This document shows positions 8,258 through 16,080 of a stretch of 64,000 bases of DNA, piece by piece. The position numbers and the translations under genes are program-made. Under the pieces are notes generated by a model. It saw only the letters and a program-made list of their open reading frames with translations. It ran no database searches and was not told the origin of the DNA. The DNA is from SZUA-448 sp964602475 (GTDB lineage Bacteria > Bacillota > Clostridia > Lachnospirales > Lachnospiraceae): NCBI GenBank assembly GCA_964602475.1, contig CAZRRN010000008.1:1-64000 (forward strand), written 5' to 3'. The first letter of the stretch is position 1. Every line of letters begins with the position of its first letter.

Positions 8258-8977
8258 ATGATACATTTTATACTGGTTATACTAGCGTTTATTTTATTTT
8301 TTGCCGTGACGCTGCCTCTGTACCTGATTCTCCTTCTGGTCGGACTGGTCAGTCCAAAGCTTCGTACACATATTTCTCAGCCCGTGGTAGCTGCAGGCTT
8401 CCGTATGGTACTGGCAGCGGCAGGAGTCAGAGTAAGTGTACTTGGGAGAGAAAATGTTCCAGATGAACCTGTGCTTTACGCAACAAATCACAGAAGTATT
8501 TCCGATGTGCCGATTTTTTATACAACGGTACCGCAGATTACGGGAATTATAGCGAAGAAGGAAATCGCAAAGATTCCGTTCTTAAGCTGGTGGATGCGAC
8601 TTCTGAACTGTCTGTTTCTGGATCGCTCCGATCTTAAAAAAGCAATGAAGACGATCCTGACGGGAGTATCCCTGATTAAAAAAGGATCCTCCATGTGTAT
8701 TATGCCGGAAGGAACCAGAAATCACGAAGCAGAGATGCTGCCGTTTAAGGAAGGAAGCTTTAAGATGGCTGAGAAGACTGGGTGTCCGGTCGTTCCGGTT
8801 GCAATCTGGAAAAGTGATGAAATTTTTGAACTACATATGCCGGTTGTAAAACCTACACACGTGACAATCCGGTACGGGGAGCCGATTCGGGTCAGTGGGC
8901 TTGCAAAGGAAGAACAGAAGCACATAGGAGTGCTTGTGCGTACAAGAATTGATGAGATGCTTCAGGAGATGAAGTAA
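8258..8977 (+). CDS. plsC: 1-acyl-sn-glycerol-3-phosphate acyltransferase (PlsC-like)
   Basis: 239 residues with an N-terminal hydrophobic anchor (about residues 3-30). The acyltransferase motif NHRSISD (HX4D, catalytic His and Asp) lies in the first half, followed by the phosphate-binding motif MPEGTRN and the late block GCPVVPVAI. This is the PlsC/LPLAT family, which makes phosphatidic acid from lysophosphatidic acid at the inner face of the membrane. ATG at 8258 is chosen because GAGG lies just upstream (8248-8251); an in-frame ATG at 8237 would overlap the preceding gene. Transcribed with the DHH gene. The exact acyl acceptor is inferred from family membership only. Confidence 0.87.
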   Translation: MIHFILVILAFILFFAVTLPLYLILLLVGLVSPKLRTHISQPVVAAGFRMVLAAAGVRVSVLGRENVPDEPVLYATNHRSISDVPIFYTTVPQITGIIAKKEIAKIPFLSWWMRLLNCLFLDRSDLKKAMKTILTGVSLIKKGSSMCIMPEGTRNHEAEMLPFKEGSFKMAEKTGCPVVPVAIWKSDEIFELHMPVVKPTHVTIRYGEPIRVSGLAKEEQKHIGVLVRTRIDEMLQEMK

Positions 8978-9009
8978 AGAAAAAACTGCTTTTCAATTGC
9001 TCCTTTGCA

Positions 9010-9018
9010 TGCTATAAT
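9010..9018 (+). promoter_or_regulatory. Extended -10 promoter
   Basis: TGCTATAAT at 9010-9018 is a consensus extended -10 element about 60 bp before the next start codon. No convincing -35 is present, which extended -10 promoters tolerate. Confidence 0.45.
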
Positions 9019-9078
9019 TGCACAGAATCAGTTGAATGGCTCTGATAAGAAGAGCAAGAGGAGAGGAGGGAACAAGAT

Positions 9079-9534
9079 ATGCAGACATGGCAGATTGTTG
9101 TGCTAGTTGTGATCGCAGTGCTTGTCGCAGGTGTGATTGCGTTATCCATATATGGAAAGAAGCTTCAGAAGAAATCCGAAGCATCCCAGGCAGAATTAAA
9201 GGCCGGCGCACAGACATTTTCCATTCTTGTCATTGATAAGAAACGCATGAAGCTTAGCGAAGCCGGTTTTCCGCAGATTGTACTGGATCAGACACCCAAG
9301 TATCTGCGTCGTGCCAAGGTGCCGGTTGTTAAGGCTAAAATCGGTCCGAAGGTTGCAAGCCTGATGTGCGACGAGAAGATTTTTGATCTGATTCCGATCA
9401 AAAAAGAAGTAAAAGCTGTTATGAACGGTATTTATATCATTGATGTCAAGGGAATGCGCGGCGGACTCGATGCGAAGCCGGCAAAGAAGAATTTCTTCGC
9501 ACGTATAAAGGATAAGGTGACGAAGAAGTCCTGA
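9079..9534 (+). CDS. Small membrane-anchored protein of unknown function
   Basis: 151 residues. One N-terminal transmembrane helix (about residues 5-25, IVVLVVIAVLVAGVIALSIY) is followed by a basic soluble domain. That domain has a repeated pattern of short beta strands (TFSILVIDKKRM, PVVKAKIGPKVASLMCD, GIYIIDVKGM) and a very lysine-rich tail ending KDKVTKKS. The first helix lacks a cleavage site, so it is probably an anchored cytoplasmic-domain protein. AGGAGG at 9062-9067 precedes the ATG. I recognise the general type as a conserved clostridial protein but know no function. A strong terminator follows directly, and its own extended -10 promoter precedes it, so it is likely monocistronic. 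Confidence 0.7.
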   Translation: MQTWQIVVLVVIAVLVAGVIALSIYGKKLQKKSEASQAELKAGAQTFSILVIDKKRMKLSEAGFPQIVLDQTPKYLRRAKVPVVKAKIGPKVASLMCDEKIFDLIPIKKEVKAVMNGIYIIDVKGMRGGLDAKPAKKNFFARIKDKVTKKS

Positions 9535-9562
9535 GGCGTTCGTACCGCAATCAAAATAAACC

Positions 9563-9593
9563 AACCGCCGCAGAGCATCTGCGGCGGTTTTTG
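9563..9593 (+). terminator. Intrinsic terminator
   Basis: 12-bp GC-rich stem AACCGCCGCAGA / TCTGCGGCGGTT with a 3-base loop, followed by a T-run. Confidence 0.9.
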
Positions 9594-9704
9594 TTTATAG
9601 GAAAGCCCGTTGAGAAGATAAGACGCTCAGTTCTTCTCTTAGTAAAAATAGTAATTTTGTACAGTCAATAAATGAAAATGTCCAAAAATTCATCAGTATT
9701 TCAC

Positions 9705-9733
9705 TTGAACAAATAGTTATTTAGTGTTATACT
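9705..9733 (+). promoter_or_regulatory. Promoter of clpB
   Basis: TTGAAC (9705-9710), 17-bp spacer, TATACT (9728-9733), about 100 bp before the start. I see neither a CIRCE element nor a convincing CtsR direct repeat, so heat regulation is not visible in the sequence. Confidence 0.65.
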
Positions 9734-9835
9734 AACAATAGAACAGATAGAATATAAAATCTGAATTGTGCAGGATTGGCGAAGTTCACTGATCCGTATC
9801 ACAGAGCCGTTGAAAATATGGCAGGGAGGTGGCTT

Positions 9836-12418
9836 ATGAATATCAGCAAATTTACACAGAAATCCGTACAGGCAATGGAAAGCTGTGAAAAAACCGCATA
9901 TGAATTCGGACATCAGCAGCTTGAGCAGGAGCATTTACTCTATGCATTGCTGACCGATAATGAGGGACTGATGCCGAGACTTCTCGAGAAAATGGAAATC
10001 AATAACAAAGTTTTTCTGGCTCAGATTGAGGGTAGTCTGAATAAAAAGCCAAAGGTATCCGGCGGACAGGTTTATGTCGGAGAAGCACTGAATAAGGTTT
10101 TGATTTACGCAGAGGATGAGGCAAAACAAATGGGCGACGAGTATGTATCCGTCGAGCATCTGTTTCTCAGTATGCTGAAATATCCGAGCCGCGAAATGGC
10201 GGCGATTTTCAGAGAGTTTAATATTACAAAGGAACGTTTTCTGAAGGCACTCGCTACTGTCCGGGGAAATCAGAAGGTGGTCAGTGACAATCCGGAAGCG
10301 ACCTATGATACCCTTGAAAAATACGGCAGCGATCTGGTGGAGCGTGCGCGTGCACAGAAGCTTGATCCGGTCATCGGCAGAGATACCGAGATCCGTAATG
10401 TTATCCGGATTCTTTCCCGTAAGACAAAGAATAACCCGGTTCTGATCGGAGAACCCGGTGTCGGTAAAACCGCAGTCGTTGAAGGACTTGCACAGCGTAT
10501 TGTAAAGGGAGATGTACCGGAAGGTCTGAAGGATAAGAAAATATTTGCACTTGATATGGGTGCTCTGGTTGCGGGCGCAAAATACCGCGGTGAATTTGAA
10601 GAGCGTCTGAAAGCAGTATTGGAGGAAGTGAAAAAAAGCGAAGGAAAGCTCATTCTGTTTGTCGATGAGCTGCATCTGATTGTTGGTGCCGGAAAGACTG
10701 AAGGAGCCATGGATGCCGGAAATATGCTGAAACCGATGCTGGCCAGAGGAGAACTGCACTGTATCGGAGCTACTACCCTGAACGAATACCGCCAGTATAT
10801 TGAAAAGGATAAAGCGTTGGAACGCCGATTCCAGCCGGTTATGGTAGAGGAACCGACGGTAGAAGATACGATTTCCATCCTGCGTGGTCTGAAAGAACGT
10901 TACGAGGTCTTTCACGGCGTTAAAATCTCGGATAATGCACTTGTTTCGGCAGCAGTGCTTTCCAACCGATATATCACCGACCGGTTTCTTCCGGACAAGG
11001 CGATTGATCTTGTAGATGAGGCCTGCTCCATGATTAAGACAGAACTCGATTCCATGCCGACAGAGCTTGATGATATTCAGCATACGATTATGCGTCTGGA
11101 AATCGAAGAGGCAGCCTTGAAGAACGAAGATGACCGTATGAGTGCGGAACGTCTTTTGGATCTGCAGAAGGAGCTGGCGGAGCTTCGTGAGAGCTTTAAG
11201 GTAAAGAAAGCACAGTGGGACAACGAAAAGGCTGATGTAGAAAAGCTTCGAAAGCTCCGTGAGCAGATGGAGGAGATTAAGAACGAAATAACAGTCGCAG
11301 AACGAAAATATGATTTAAATAAAGCGGCGGAACTGGAATACGGAAAGCTTCCGGAAATCCGCAAGGCAATCGAAGCGGAAGAAGAACGGATTAATTCCGA
11401 TCAGAACCGTCTGGTACATGAAAATGTAAGTGAAGAAGAAATTGCAAGGATTGTTTCAAGATGGACCGGTATTCCGGTTACAAAACTGACGGAAAGCGAA
11501 CGAAAGAAAACACTTGCCCTTGCTGATGAGCTTCATAAACGAGTTATTGGTCAGGAAGAGGGTGTACAGCGTGTAACTGACGCAATTCTTCGTTCCAAAG
11601 CGGGGATTAAGGATCCGACAAAGCCTATCGGTTCGTTCCTGTTCCTTGGTCCGACCGGCGTTGGTAAGACAGAGCTTGCAAAGAGTCTGGCACAGGCATT
11701 GTTTGACAATGAACAGAATATGGTTCGTATTGACATGAGTGAATACATGGAGAAGTTCTCGGTATCAAGGCTTCTTGGAGCGCCGCCCGGATATGTGGGT
11801 TATGAAGAAGGCGGTCAGCTGACAGAAGCCGTTCGAAGAAAACCCTACTCCGTCATTTTGTTTGATGAGATTGAAAAAGCACATCCGGATGTTTTCAATG
11901 TGCTGCTTCAAATTCTGGATGACGGTCGTGTGACTGATTCACAGGGTCGAACCGTAGATTTTAAGAACACGATTCTGATTATGACTTCCAACATCGGGTC
12001 TTCTTATCTGTTGGAGGGAATTGATGAAAACGGTTCTATCCGTCCGGAATGTGAAAAAGCGGTTATGGATGAGCTGAAAGCAAGCTTTCGTCCGGAATTT
12101 CTGAACCGGTTGGATGAAATTATTATGTTCAAGCCGCTGACGAAGGAAAATATCGCAGCGATTGTAGACCTGCAGGTCGATGCATTGAACAAACGTCTCG
12201 AAGACAGGGGAATTACCATTATACTGACCGCTGCCGCGAAAAGTTATGTGATTGAGCATGCATATGATCCGCTTTACGGTGCAAGACCACTGAAGCGTTA
12301 CCTGCAGAAATATATCGAAACCTTGAGTGCAAAACTTATTCTAAGTGATGAGGTACACGAGGGGAGTATTATCAGGGTTGATGTACAGGACGGAGAGCTC
12401 GGCGCATATGTAGATTGA
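9836..12418 (+). CDS. clpB: ATP-dependent chaperone ClpB
   Basis: 860 residues, the expected ClpB length. Domain order: N-terminal double Clp-N repeat (residues 1-145), AAA1 with Walker A GEPGVGKT and Walker B LILFVDELH, the long coiled-coil middle domain (about 395-520, rich in E/K/R/L heptads) that distinguishes ClpB from ClpA/ClpX, AAA2 with GPTGVGKT and VILFDEIEKAHPDVF, then a C-terminal small domain. ClpB disaggregates proteins together with DnaK. No ClpP-binding IGF/L loop is evident, supporting ClpB over ClpC/ClpA. ATG at 9836 has GGGAGG at 9824-9829; a 20-codon upstream in-frame extension has no family support. Followed by a terminator, so apparently monocistronic. Confidence 0.96.
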   Translation: MNISKFTQKSVQAMESCEKTAYEFGHQQLEQEHLLYALLTDNEGLMPRLLEKMEINNKVFLAQIEGSLNKKPKVSGGQVYVGEALNKVLIYAEDEAKQMGDEYVSVEHLFLSMLKYPSREMAAIFREFNITKERFLKALATVRGNQKVVSDNPEATYDTLEKYGSDLVERARAQKLDPVIGRDTEIRNVIRILSRKTKNNPVLIGEPGVGKTAVVEGLAQRIVKGDVPEGLKDKKIFALDMGALVAGAKYRGEFEERLKAVLEEVKKSEGKLILFVDELHLIVGAGKTEGAMDAGNMLKPMLARGELHCIGATTLNEYRQYIEKDKALERRFQPVMVEEPTVEDTISILRGLKERYEVFHGVKISDNALVSAAVLSNRYITDRFLPDKAIDLVDEACSMIKTELDSMPTELDDIQHTIMRLEIEEAALKNEDDRMSAERLLDLQKELAELRESFKVKKAQWDNEKADVEKLRKLREQMEEIKNEITVAERKYDLNKAAELEYGKLPEIRKAIEAEEERINSDQNRLVHENVSEEEIARIVSRWTGIPVTKLTESERKKTLALADELHKRVIGQEEGVQRVTDAILRSKAGIKDPTKPIGSFLFLGPTGVGKTELAKSLAQALFDNEQNMVRIDMSEYMEKFSVSRLLGAPPGYVGYEEGGQLTEAVRRKPYSVILFDEIEKAHPDVFNVLLQILDDGRVTDSQGRTVDFKNTILIMTSNIGSSYLLEGIDENGSIRPECEKAVMDELKASFRPEFLNRLDEIIMFKPLTKENIAAIVDLQVDALNKRLEDRGITIILTAAAKSYVIEHAYDPLYGARPLKRYLQKYIETLSAKLILSDEVHEGSIIRVDVQDGELGAYVD

Positions 12419-12467
12419 AGTGACAAGCTGTAAAGATCAGATTGCAGAATATTTGTTTTATCTTAAT

Positions 12468-12509
12468 AGCCCTTCTCTAATGGTAATTCCATAGGGAAGG
12501 GCTTATTTC
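12468..12509 (+). terminator. Terminator after clpB
   Basis: Stem AGCCCTTCTC / GGGAAGGGCT (10 pairs including one G-T) with a 16-base loop, followed by TTATTT. Confidence 0.75.
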
Positions 12510-12539
12510 ATCTACTAGATAAAGTTTATAATAAATATG

Positions 12540-12568
12540 TTGACAAACGACATATGTCGTGATAAGAT
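12540..12568 (+). promoter_or_regulatory. Promoter of the PadR cassette with an operator in its spacer
   Basis: TTGACA (12540-12545), 17-bp spacer, TAAGAT (12563-12568). A perfect 14-bp palindrome ACGACATATGTCGT (12547-12560) fills the spacer, so a bound regulator would directly block or reshape this promoter. Confidence 0.65.
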
Positions 12569-12643
12569 ATAGCACGACAGCTGACATATGACGCGAAACG
12601 ACACATGTCAGAAAACGACATATGTCAGCAAGCGACATAATTG
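12547..12643. promoter_or_regulatory. Phased operator array, CGACATATGTCG-type
   Basis: Copies of a palindrome with core GACATATGTC are centred near 12553.5, 12587.5 (GACATATGAC), 12604.5 (GACACATGTC), 12621.5 (perfect core) and 12638.5 (half site GACATAATTG). Spacing is 34, 17, 17 and 17 bp. The 34-bp gap contains a decayed unit at the 17-bp position. The array runs from inside the promoter into the untranslated leader of the PadR gene. Confidence 0.75.
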
Positions 12644-12719
12644 ACGTACGATATACAGCGTATATCAATGCGGCAGAACATACGTCTTTTGAACGAGCAC
12701 TACGAAACGGAGAATTTGT

Positions 12720-13061
12720 ATGAAGACAGAACCGTTAACTGAAAGCTATTTTTATATTCTACTGTGCCTGGCTCGAGGGAGGAACCATGGCTACGGGATC
12801 ATGACGGAGACCGACCGGATGTCGGACGGTCGGGTAAAGATCGGTTCAGGAACGATGTACGGTGCAGTCAGTAATATGATAAAGAAGAAGTGGATCAAAG
12901 AAGCCTTAAGCGACGCCCCTGAAGATTACCGGAAACGGCTGTATGAACTGACCCAGGAAGGAGAAAGAATTCTGCAGGCAGAAATCGGACGGCTGTGTGA
13001 GCTTTTACAGAATGCGAAGGACTGTGGACTATACCAGCCGCCGAACAGTAACAAACTCTGA
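12720..13061 (+). CDS. PadR-family transcriptional regulator
   Basis: 113 residues, the short PadR type. A winged helix-turn-helix fills the protein: SYFYILLCLARGRNHGYGI (recognition of the HGYGI block), then IGSGTMYGAVSNMIKKKWI, matching the family pattern GTLYxxLxxLxxxGxI, then the wing and the dimerisation helix (QEGERILQAEIGRLCELLQ). ATG at 12720 has GGAG at 12709-12712. The upstream array of GACATATGTC palindromes resembles the ATGT/ACAT half-site symmetry described for PadR operators and is the probable autoregulatory target. The DUF2812 gene begins 13 bp after its stop, a common PadR partner, so the regulator, DUF2812 protein and CPBP protease probably form one operon. Confidence 0.9.
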   Translation: MKTEPLTESYFYILLCLARGRNHGYGIMTETDRMSDGRVKIGSGTMYGAVSNMIKKKWIKEALSDAPEDYRKRLYELTQEGERILQAEIGRLCELLQNAKDCGLYQPPNSNKL

Positions 13062-13074
13062 TTGGAGAACGAAG

Positions 13075-14031
13075 ATGAGCAAAAAGAGAGCAAGAAAGAC
13101 AATTCCGGTTTTATTTCTGGCATGGGATTATGAAAATGAAGAGCGGTATATAAACCGACAGGCAGAAAAAGGCTGGCAGCTGGTTTGCGGAAGAACATTT
13201 TCGCATACATATGAACGATCGGACCAGAAATACCGGTGCCGTCTGGACTTCTTTCAAATGAACCGGAAAAGCGAAGAAGAAGCAAAGAGGTATTTGGATC
13301 TTAATGCTGACATGGGCTGGGAGTACGTCGGGTCTGCCATTAACGGCTGGAATTATTTCCGAAAGAAATATGTAGAGGGGACAGACGAGGAAGAATATGC
13401 CCTGTACACAGACAATGAGTCTCTTTCGGAAATGCTTGGACGACTTATTACATTCATGAGAATTTTTGAGATTCTGTCCTTTTGTAATGCAGTTAATATG
13501 CTGATGAGGGTTTTGGATTTTCAGACCTTTAGCAGTATTCTGCTTTGCATTATGCAGGTGCTGCTGTTGTTTCTGTTCGAATTCGGAATTATCCAGATGA
13601 AACGAAAACAAAAAAGAAAGCCTGCACTGCGGTTTGGCAGAGTCGGCAGCTACATTGCATATGTCATGGCACTTGGCTGTCTGATAACCTTTTTTATTAC
13701 CTTTCCATTGGTTTTTCGAACACCCTGTTACCATACGAGTTATCAGGGGAACCTGACTGAGATGGAGCTTGAGCTGAAGAACAGCTTTGAGGTTGGAAGT
13801 TCACGAACCTATCGGCTGTCAATTGATATCAAGTCCGGTTCGCTTCCCGTTACCGTTTCCGTTACTGCATCAGATGGAACGATTCTTTATACGAGTGAAA
13901 CCGCAAACCTGATAAAAGAGAATCAGAGACTGTACCTGAAAGAGGGAAGCTATTATCTGTTAATGGAACCGGCGGAGGAACCGGAGCTTCTCGAACGCGA
14001 GACGAGGAAAATTTACATTTGTATTGAATAA
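13075..14031 (+). CDS. DUF2812-type membrane protein
   Basis: 318 residues. The N-terminal soluble part (residues 5-110) carries the DUF2812 pattern: FLAWDYENEERYINRQAEKGWQL in two halves, then YRCRLDF and the second tryptophan repeat DMGWEYVGSAINGWNYFRK. Three transmembrane segments follow (about 125-145, 150-170, 190-212). The C-terminal ~80 residues are probably outside the membrane and beta-rich (YRLSIDIKSG; VTVSVTASDGTILYTSE; LYLKEGSYYLLMEP). A similar domain ends the next gene. ATG at 13075 has GGAGA 8-12 bases upstream. DUF2812 proteins are often encoded next to PadR regulators; their role is unknown, with membrane sensing or cofactor function for the regulator as speculation. Confidence 0.8.
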   Translation: MSKKRARKTIPVLFLAWDYENEERYINRQAEKGWQLVCGRTFSHTYERSDQKYRCRLDFFQMNRKSEEEAKRYLDLNADMGWEYVGSAINGWNYFRKKYVEGTDEEEYALYTDNESLSEMLGRLITFMRIFEILSFCNAVNMLMRVLDFQTFSSILLCIMQVLLLFLFEFGIIQMKRKQKRKPALRFGRVGSYIAYVMALGCLITFFITFPLVFRTPCYHTSYQGNLTEMELELKNSFEVGSSRTYRLSIDIKSGSLPVTVSVTASDGTILYTSETANLIKENQRLYLKEGSYYLLMEPAEEPELLERETRKIYICIE

Positions 14032-14035
14032 TAAA

Positions 14036-14066
14036 GTCTGTTATGCGCAAAAAGCAGCGCAGGAAT
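14036..14066 (+). repeat. 31-bp dispersed repeat, copy A
   Basis: Matches 21199-21229 at 30 of 31 bases. It begins GTCTGTTATGCGC and ends GCAGCGCAGGAAT. It lies between the DUF2812 stop and the CPBP start; the other copy lies just before the hybrid kinase start. Confidence 0.85.
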
Positions 14067-14076
14067 GGGGGATAAG

Positions 14077-15450
14077 ATGATGAATGAAAAGAAACGGGAA
14101 TTATTAAAACCGAAATTTTGGATGGGGCTGGTATGGTTTGCGGTTGTGATTGCGGTGATGATTTTTGGAATGGCACCGGTACAGATGACATTCGGCATGG
14201 CAGGGGTTGCAATTACAGAAGTAGTGCTATTAATTCTGGCTGTTCTTCCGGTCTTTTTCCTGAAATGGAAAGGGAAGGAGGTCTTTCCGTTCCGCAGAGC
14301 GTCCGGAAAACAGATTATCGGAACAATCCTTATCTGGCTCGGAGCATATCTCTTTGTTATGCTGTCAACAATGGTAATCGCCTACTTTTTCCCGGAGGAG
14401 CTGTTCGGAACTTCTTCGGCGTTGGGTACAATTTTTAACAGTATCAATCCGGTCGTTGCATTCCTGATTATTGCGGTTATGCCGGCATTCTGTGAAGAGA
14501 TGCTGCATCGTGGGCTGATTCGTTATACCTTTAAAAATGTGAAAAACAAATGGATTGTTGTTACGGCGATGGGAATTATATTTGGAATATTTCATCTGGA
14601 CTTCGTCCGTTTTATACCGACTGCCGTGCTTGGAGCAGCACTAACCTATGTGATGCTGGAAACCGATAATATACTTTTGCCGATGCTGATACATTTCATC
14701 AATAATTCCATCAGTGCGTTTGCCACGCTGTCCGGCTCCGATGCTGTGACTGAGGAAGCGGTTGATCTTGCAGTGAATCAGATGAGCGGGTCGACGCTTG
14801 CGATGGGCAGCTACTGCATCCTTGCGGTTGCGGTACCGTTTTTGCTGCTCTTTGGAGGTGCCCTGCTGCGTGCAGGAAAACGGACTATACCGGCTCCGCA
14901 GGAGGAAGATGCTTCTGGTAATGAAACCTTGGTTGCAGTTAAGAGTAGTCCATCCGAAGCCCCGGTGGCAGTTAAGCGTAGTCCATCCGGGCTGACGATG
15001 AAGAAGCTTCTGATTGCCAGTATCTGTTCGGCACTCTTTTTTGTTGCCGGAGTGACACTTGTCATGAACGGAATGAAGGATGTTGATATGGAAGAACTGC
15101 TGAAGCTTGGTGGCTATGATGGTTTGATGACAGAATATGTTTCACAGTTTGACGTCCGTGAAACGCAAAAAGTCGTAAGAAATCTGGAATCCACCTATCC
15201 GGTCTCTGTTGTGGCGGATGGTAATTATTCATTTAATATAACAGTAGAAGGCGGCAGCAGTGAATGCACAGTGGAGGTCTTACTCTATGATACGGAAAAT
15301 AATATTATATACCGCTCGGGAGAAGCAGGAGAAATGACGTTGGTTAGTGAACCAATGTCCTTCACCTCCGGTGATTATATTCTGGCCTTCTATTACCACA
15401 GCCATGGATTACAGGAAGACACCATCATTGTAAGAGCAGTTCTAAAGTAA
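14077..15450 (+). CDS. CPBP-family intramembrane protease with C-terminal ectodomain
   Basis: 457 residues. Eight or so membrane helices in the first 270 residues hold the CPBP (Abi) motifs: EEMLHRG (EExxxRG-type), FGIFHLD (FxxxH) and LIHFINNS (HxxxN), the metal site expected of Rce1-like glutamic proteases. A linker carrying a duplicated 10-11-residue unit (AVKSSPSEAP/AVKRSPSG, about 14935-14990) leads to another membrane helix (residues about 308-330). An extracellular beta-rich domain follows (YSFNITVEGG; CTVEVLLYDTENNIIYRSGE; FTSGDYILAFYY) resembling the C-terminus of the preceding DUF2812 protein. GGGGG at 14067-14071 supports ATG at 14077 or 14080. Substrate unknown; family members process prenylated or bacteriocin-related peptides, or act in self-immunity. 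Confidence 0.85.
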   Translation: MMNEKKRELLKPKFWMGLVWFAVVIAVMIFGMAPVQMTFGMAGVAITEVVLLILAVLPVFFLKWKGKEVFPFRRASGKQIIGTILIWLGAYLFVMLSTMVIAYFFPEELFGTSSALGTIFNSINPVVAFLIIAVMPAFCEEMLHRGLIRYTFKNVKNKWIVVTAMGIIFGIFHLDFVRFIPTAVLGAALTYVMLETDNILLPMLIHFINNSISAFATLSGSDAVTEEAVDLAVNQMSGSTLAMGSYCILAVAVPFLLLFGGALLRAGKRTIPAPQEEDASGNETLVAVKSSPSEAPVAVKRSPSGLTMKKLLIASICSALFFVAGVTLVMNGMKDVDMEELLKLGGYDGLMTEYVSQFDVRETQKVVRNLESTYPVSVVADGNYSFNITVEGGSSECTVEVLLYDTENNIIYRSGEAGEMTLVSEPMSFTSGDYILAFYYHSHGLQEDTIIVRAVLK

Positions 15451-15467
15451 CACCGGATTTAAAAAGC

Positions 15468-15502
15468 GAACAGGCGCCTGTTGGGGACAGACGCCTGTTC
15501 TT
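15468..15502 (+). terminator. Terminator-like hairpin after the CPBP gene
   Basis: 9-bp stem GAACAGGCG / CGCCTGTTC with a 15-base loop, followed by a short T-stretch (TTTGG). The weak U-tract makes it a moderate terminator. Confidence 0.6.
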
Positions 15503-15717
15503 TGGGGTTTAGAACAATATATTTAGGGGATCCATGTAATTGGGGATTACATGAACCTTTGGAAAGCAAGCTGATTTCGAATGTCTTTAACGCTTCGAAT
15601 ATTTCCGTAACAACCTCTATATTTTGTATATCGACAATCAAAACGAAAACTTTACACCCCAAATCTACATTTTTAACTTTTTTATTTATTTAACTAATTA
15701 AGCATAATAAAATTGCA
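15503..15717. other. Gene-free stretch
   Basis: I see no convincing gene, repeat or RNA here. A possible 70-codon frame from a TTG at 15481 has no ribosome site and atypical composition. The stretch becomes AT-rich towards the promoter at 15718. Confidence 0.4.
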
Positions 15718-15745
15718 TTGACTTTTTTTTACTCCGGAATATAAT
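15718..15745 (+). promoter_or_regulatory. Strong promoter of the rsgA leader
   Basis: TTGACT (15718-15723), 16-bp spacer, TATAAT (15740-15745). Transcription would begin near 15752, giving rsgA an untranslated leader of about 330 bases. Confidence 0.75.
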
Positions 15746-15795
15746 TACTCAGTTGCAATAATTATTTTGATTTATTGAAGGGGGCTGATTCTATT

Positions 15796-15828
15796 ATGAA
15801 TAAGAGAAGATTGGTGAGAACACGATAA
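15796..15828 (+). CDS. 10-residue leader peptide MNKRRLVRTR
   Basis: ATG at 15796 to TAA at 15826-15828 encodes MNKRRLVRTR. A purine-rich GAAGGGGG (15777-15784) lies upstream with an 11-base gap. The peptide is rich in arginine and holds K-R-R and R-T-R, both of the basic-X-basic type known to stall ribosomes carrying macrolides. It lies in the rsgA leader, directly before two hairpins, the second of which is a terminator. The arrangement suggests transcription attenuation controlled by translation of the peptide. Function is inferred; a frame this short could be fortuitous. Confidence 0.5.
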   Translation: MNKRRLVRTR

Positions 15829-15838
15829 CCGGATAACG

Positions 15839-15920
15839 GTACGCTTGTTTACGGGCGTACAACAGCAACCTTTCGCGAATACTGTATGATGCAGACTTGC
15901 TGATTGGCGGGTCTTTTTTT
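15839..15920 (+). terminator. Attenuator: hairpin plus intrinsic terminator in the rsgA leader
   Basis: First hairpin GTACGC / GCGTAC (15839-15860, 10-base loop). Then AGACTTGC / GCGGGTCT (15893-15900 with 15907-15914; 8 pairs, two of them G-U) and seven T residues (15914-15920). The terminator lies about 160 bases before the rsgA start codon, inside its transcript, so some condition should allow readthrough. Confidence 0.65.
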
Positions 15921-16080
15921 GTTCCCAAAAATCAATTGGCAAAATGAAAAAGTGTTAAGTCACATCTACAAATCCGCAGATAACTGTATCAGTCGTTATG
16001 TGATAATTTGGATTTATACAAACAAAGATACAGTTTGGGACGGTAAAGCGAAGAAACAGAACCAAAATAAGGAGAAAAGC

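Noticed and set aside
9535..9835. Possible CIRCE or CtsR heat-shock operator before clpB
   Set aside because: I found a sigma-A promoter and terminator only; no CIRCE inverted repeat and no GGTCAAA-type direct repeat.
12547..12643. Regular repeats read as a possible CRISPR or iteron origin
   Set aside because: Repeat units are only 17 bp with palindromic cores and no spacers of CRISPR size, no cas or replication gene is near, and the position inside a PadR promoter fits operators.
15481..15693. 70-codon plus-strand frame after the CPBP gene
   Set aside because: Starts with TTG inside the terminator hairpin, no Shine-Dalgarno, no recognisable composition.
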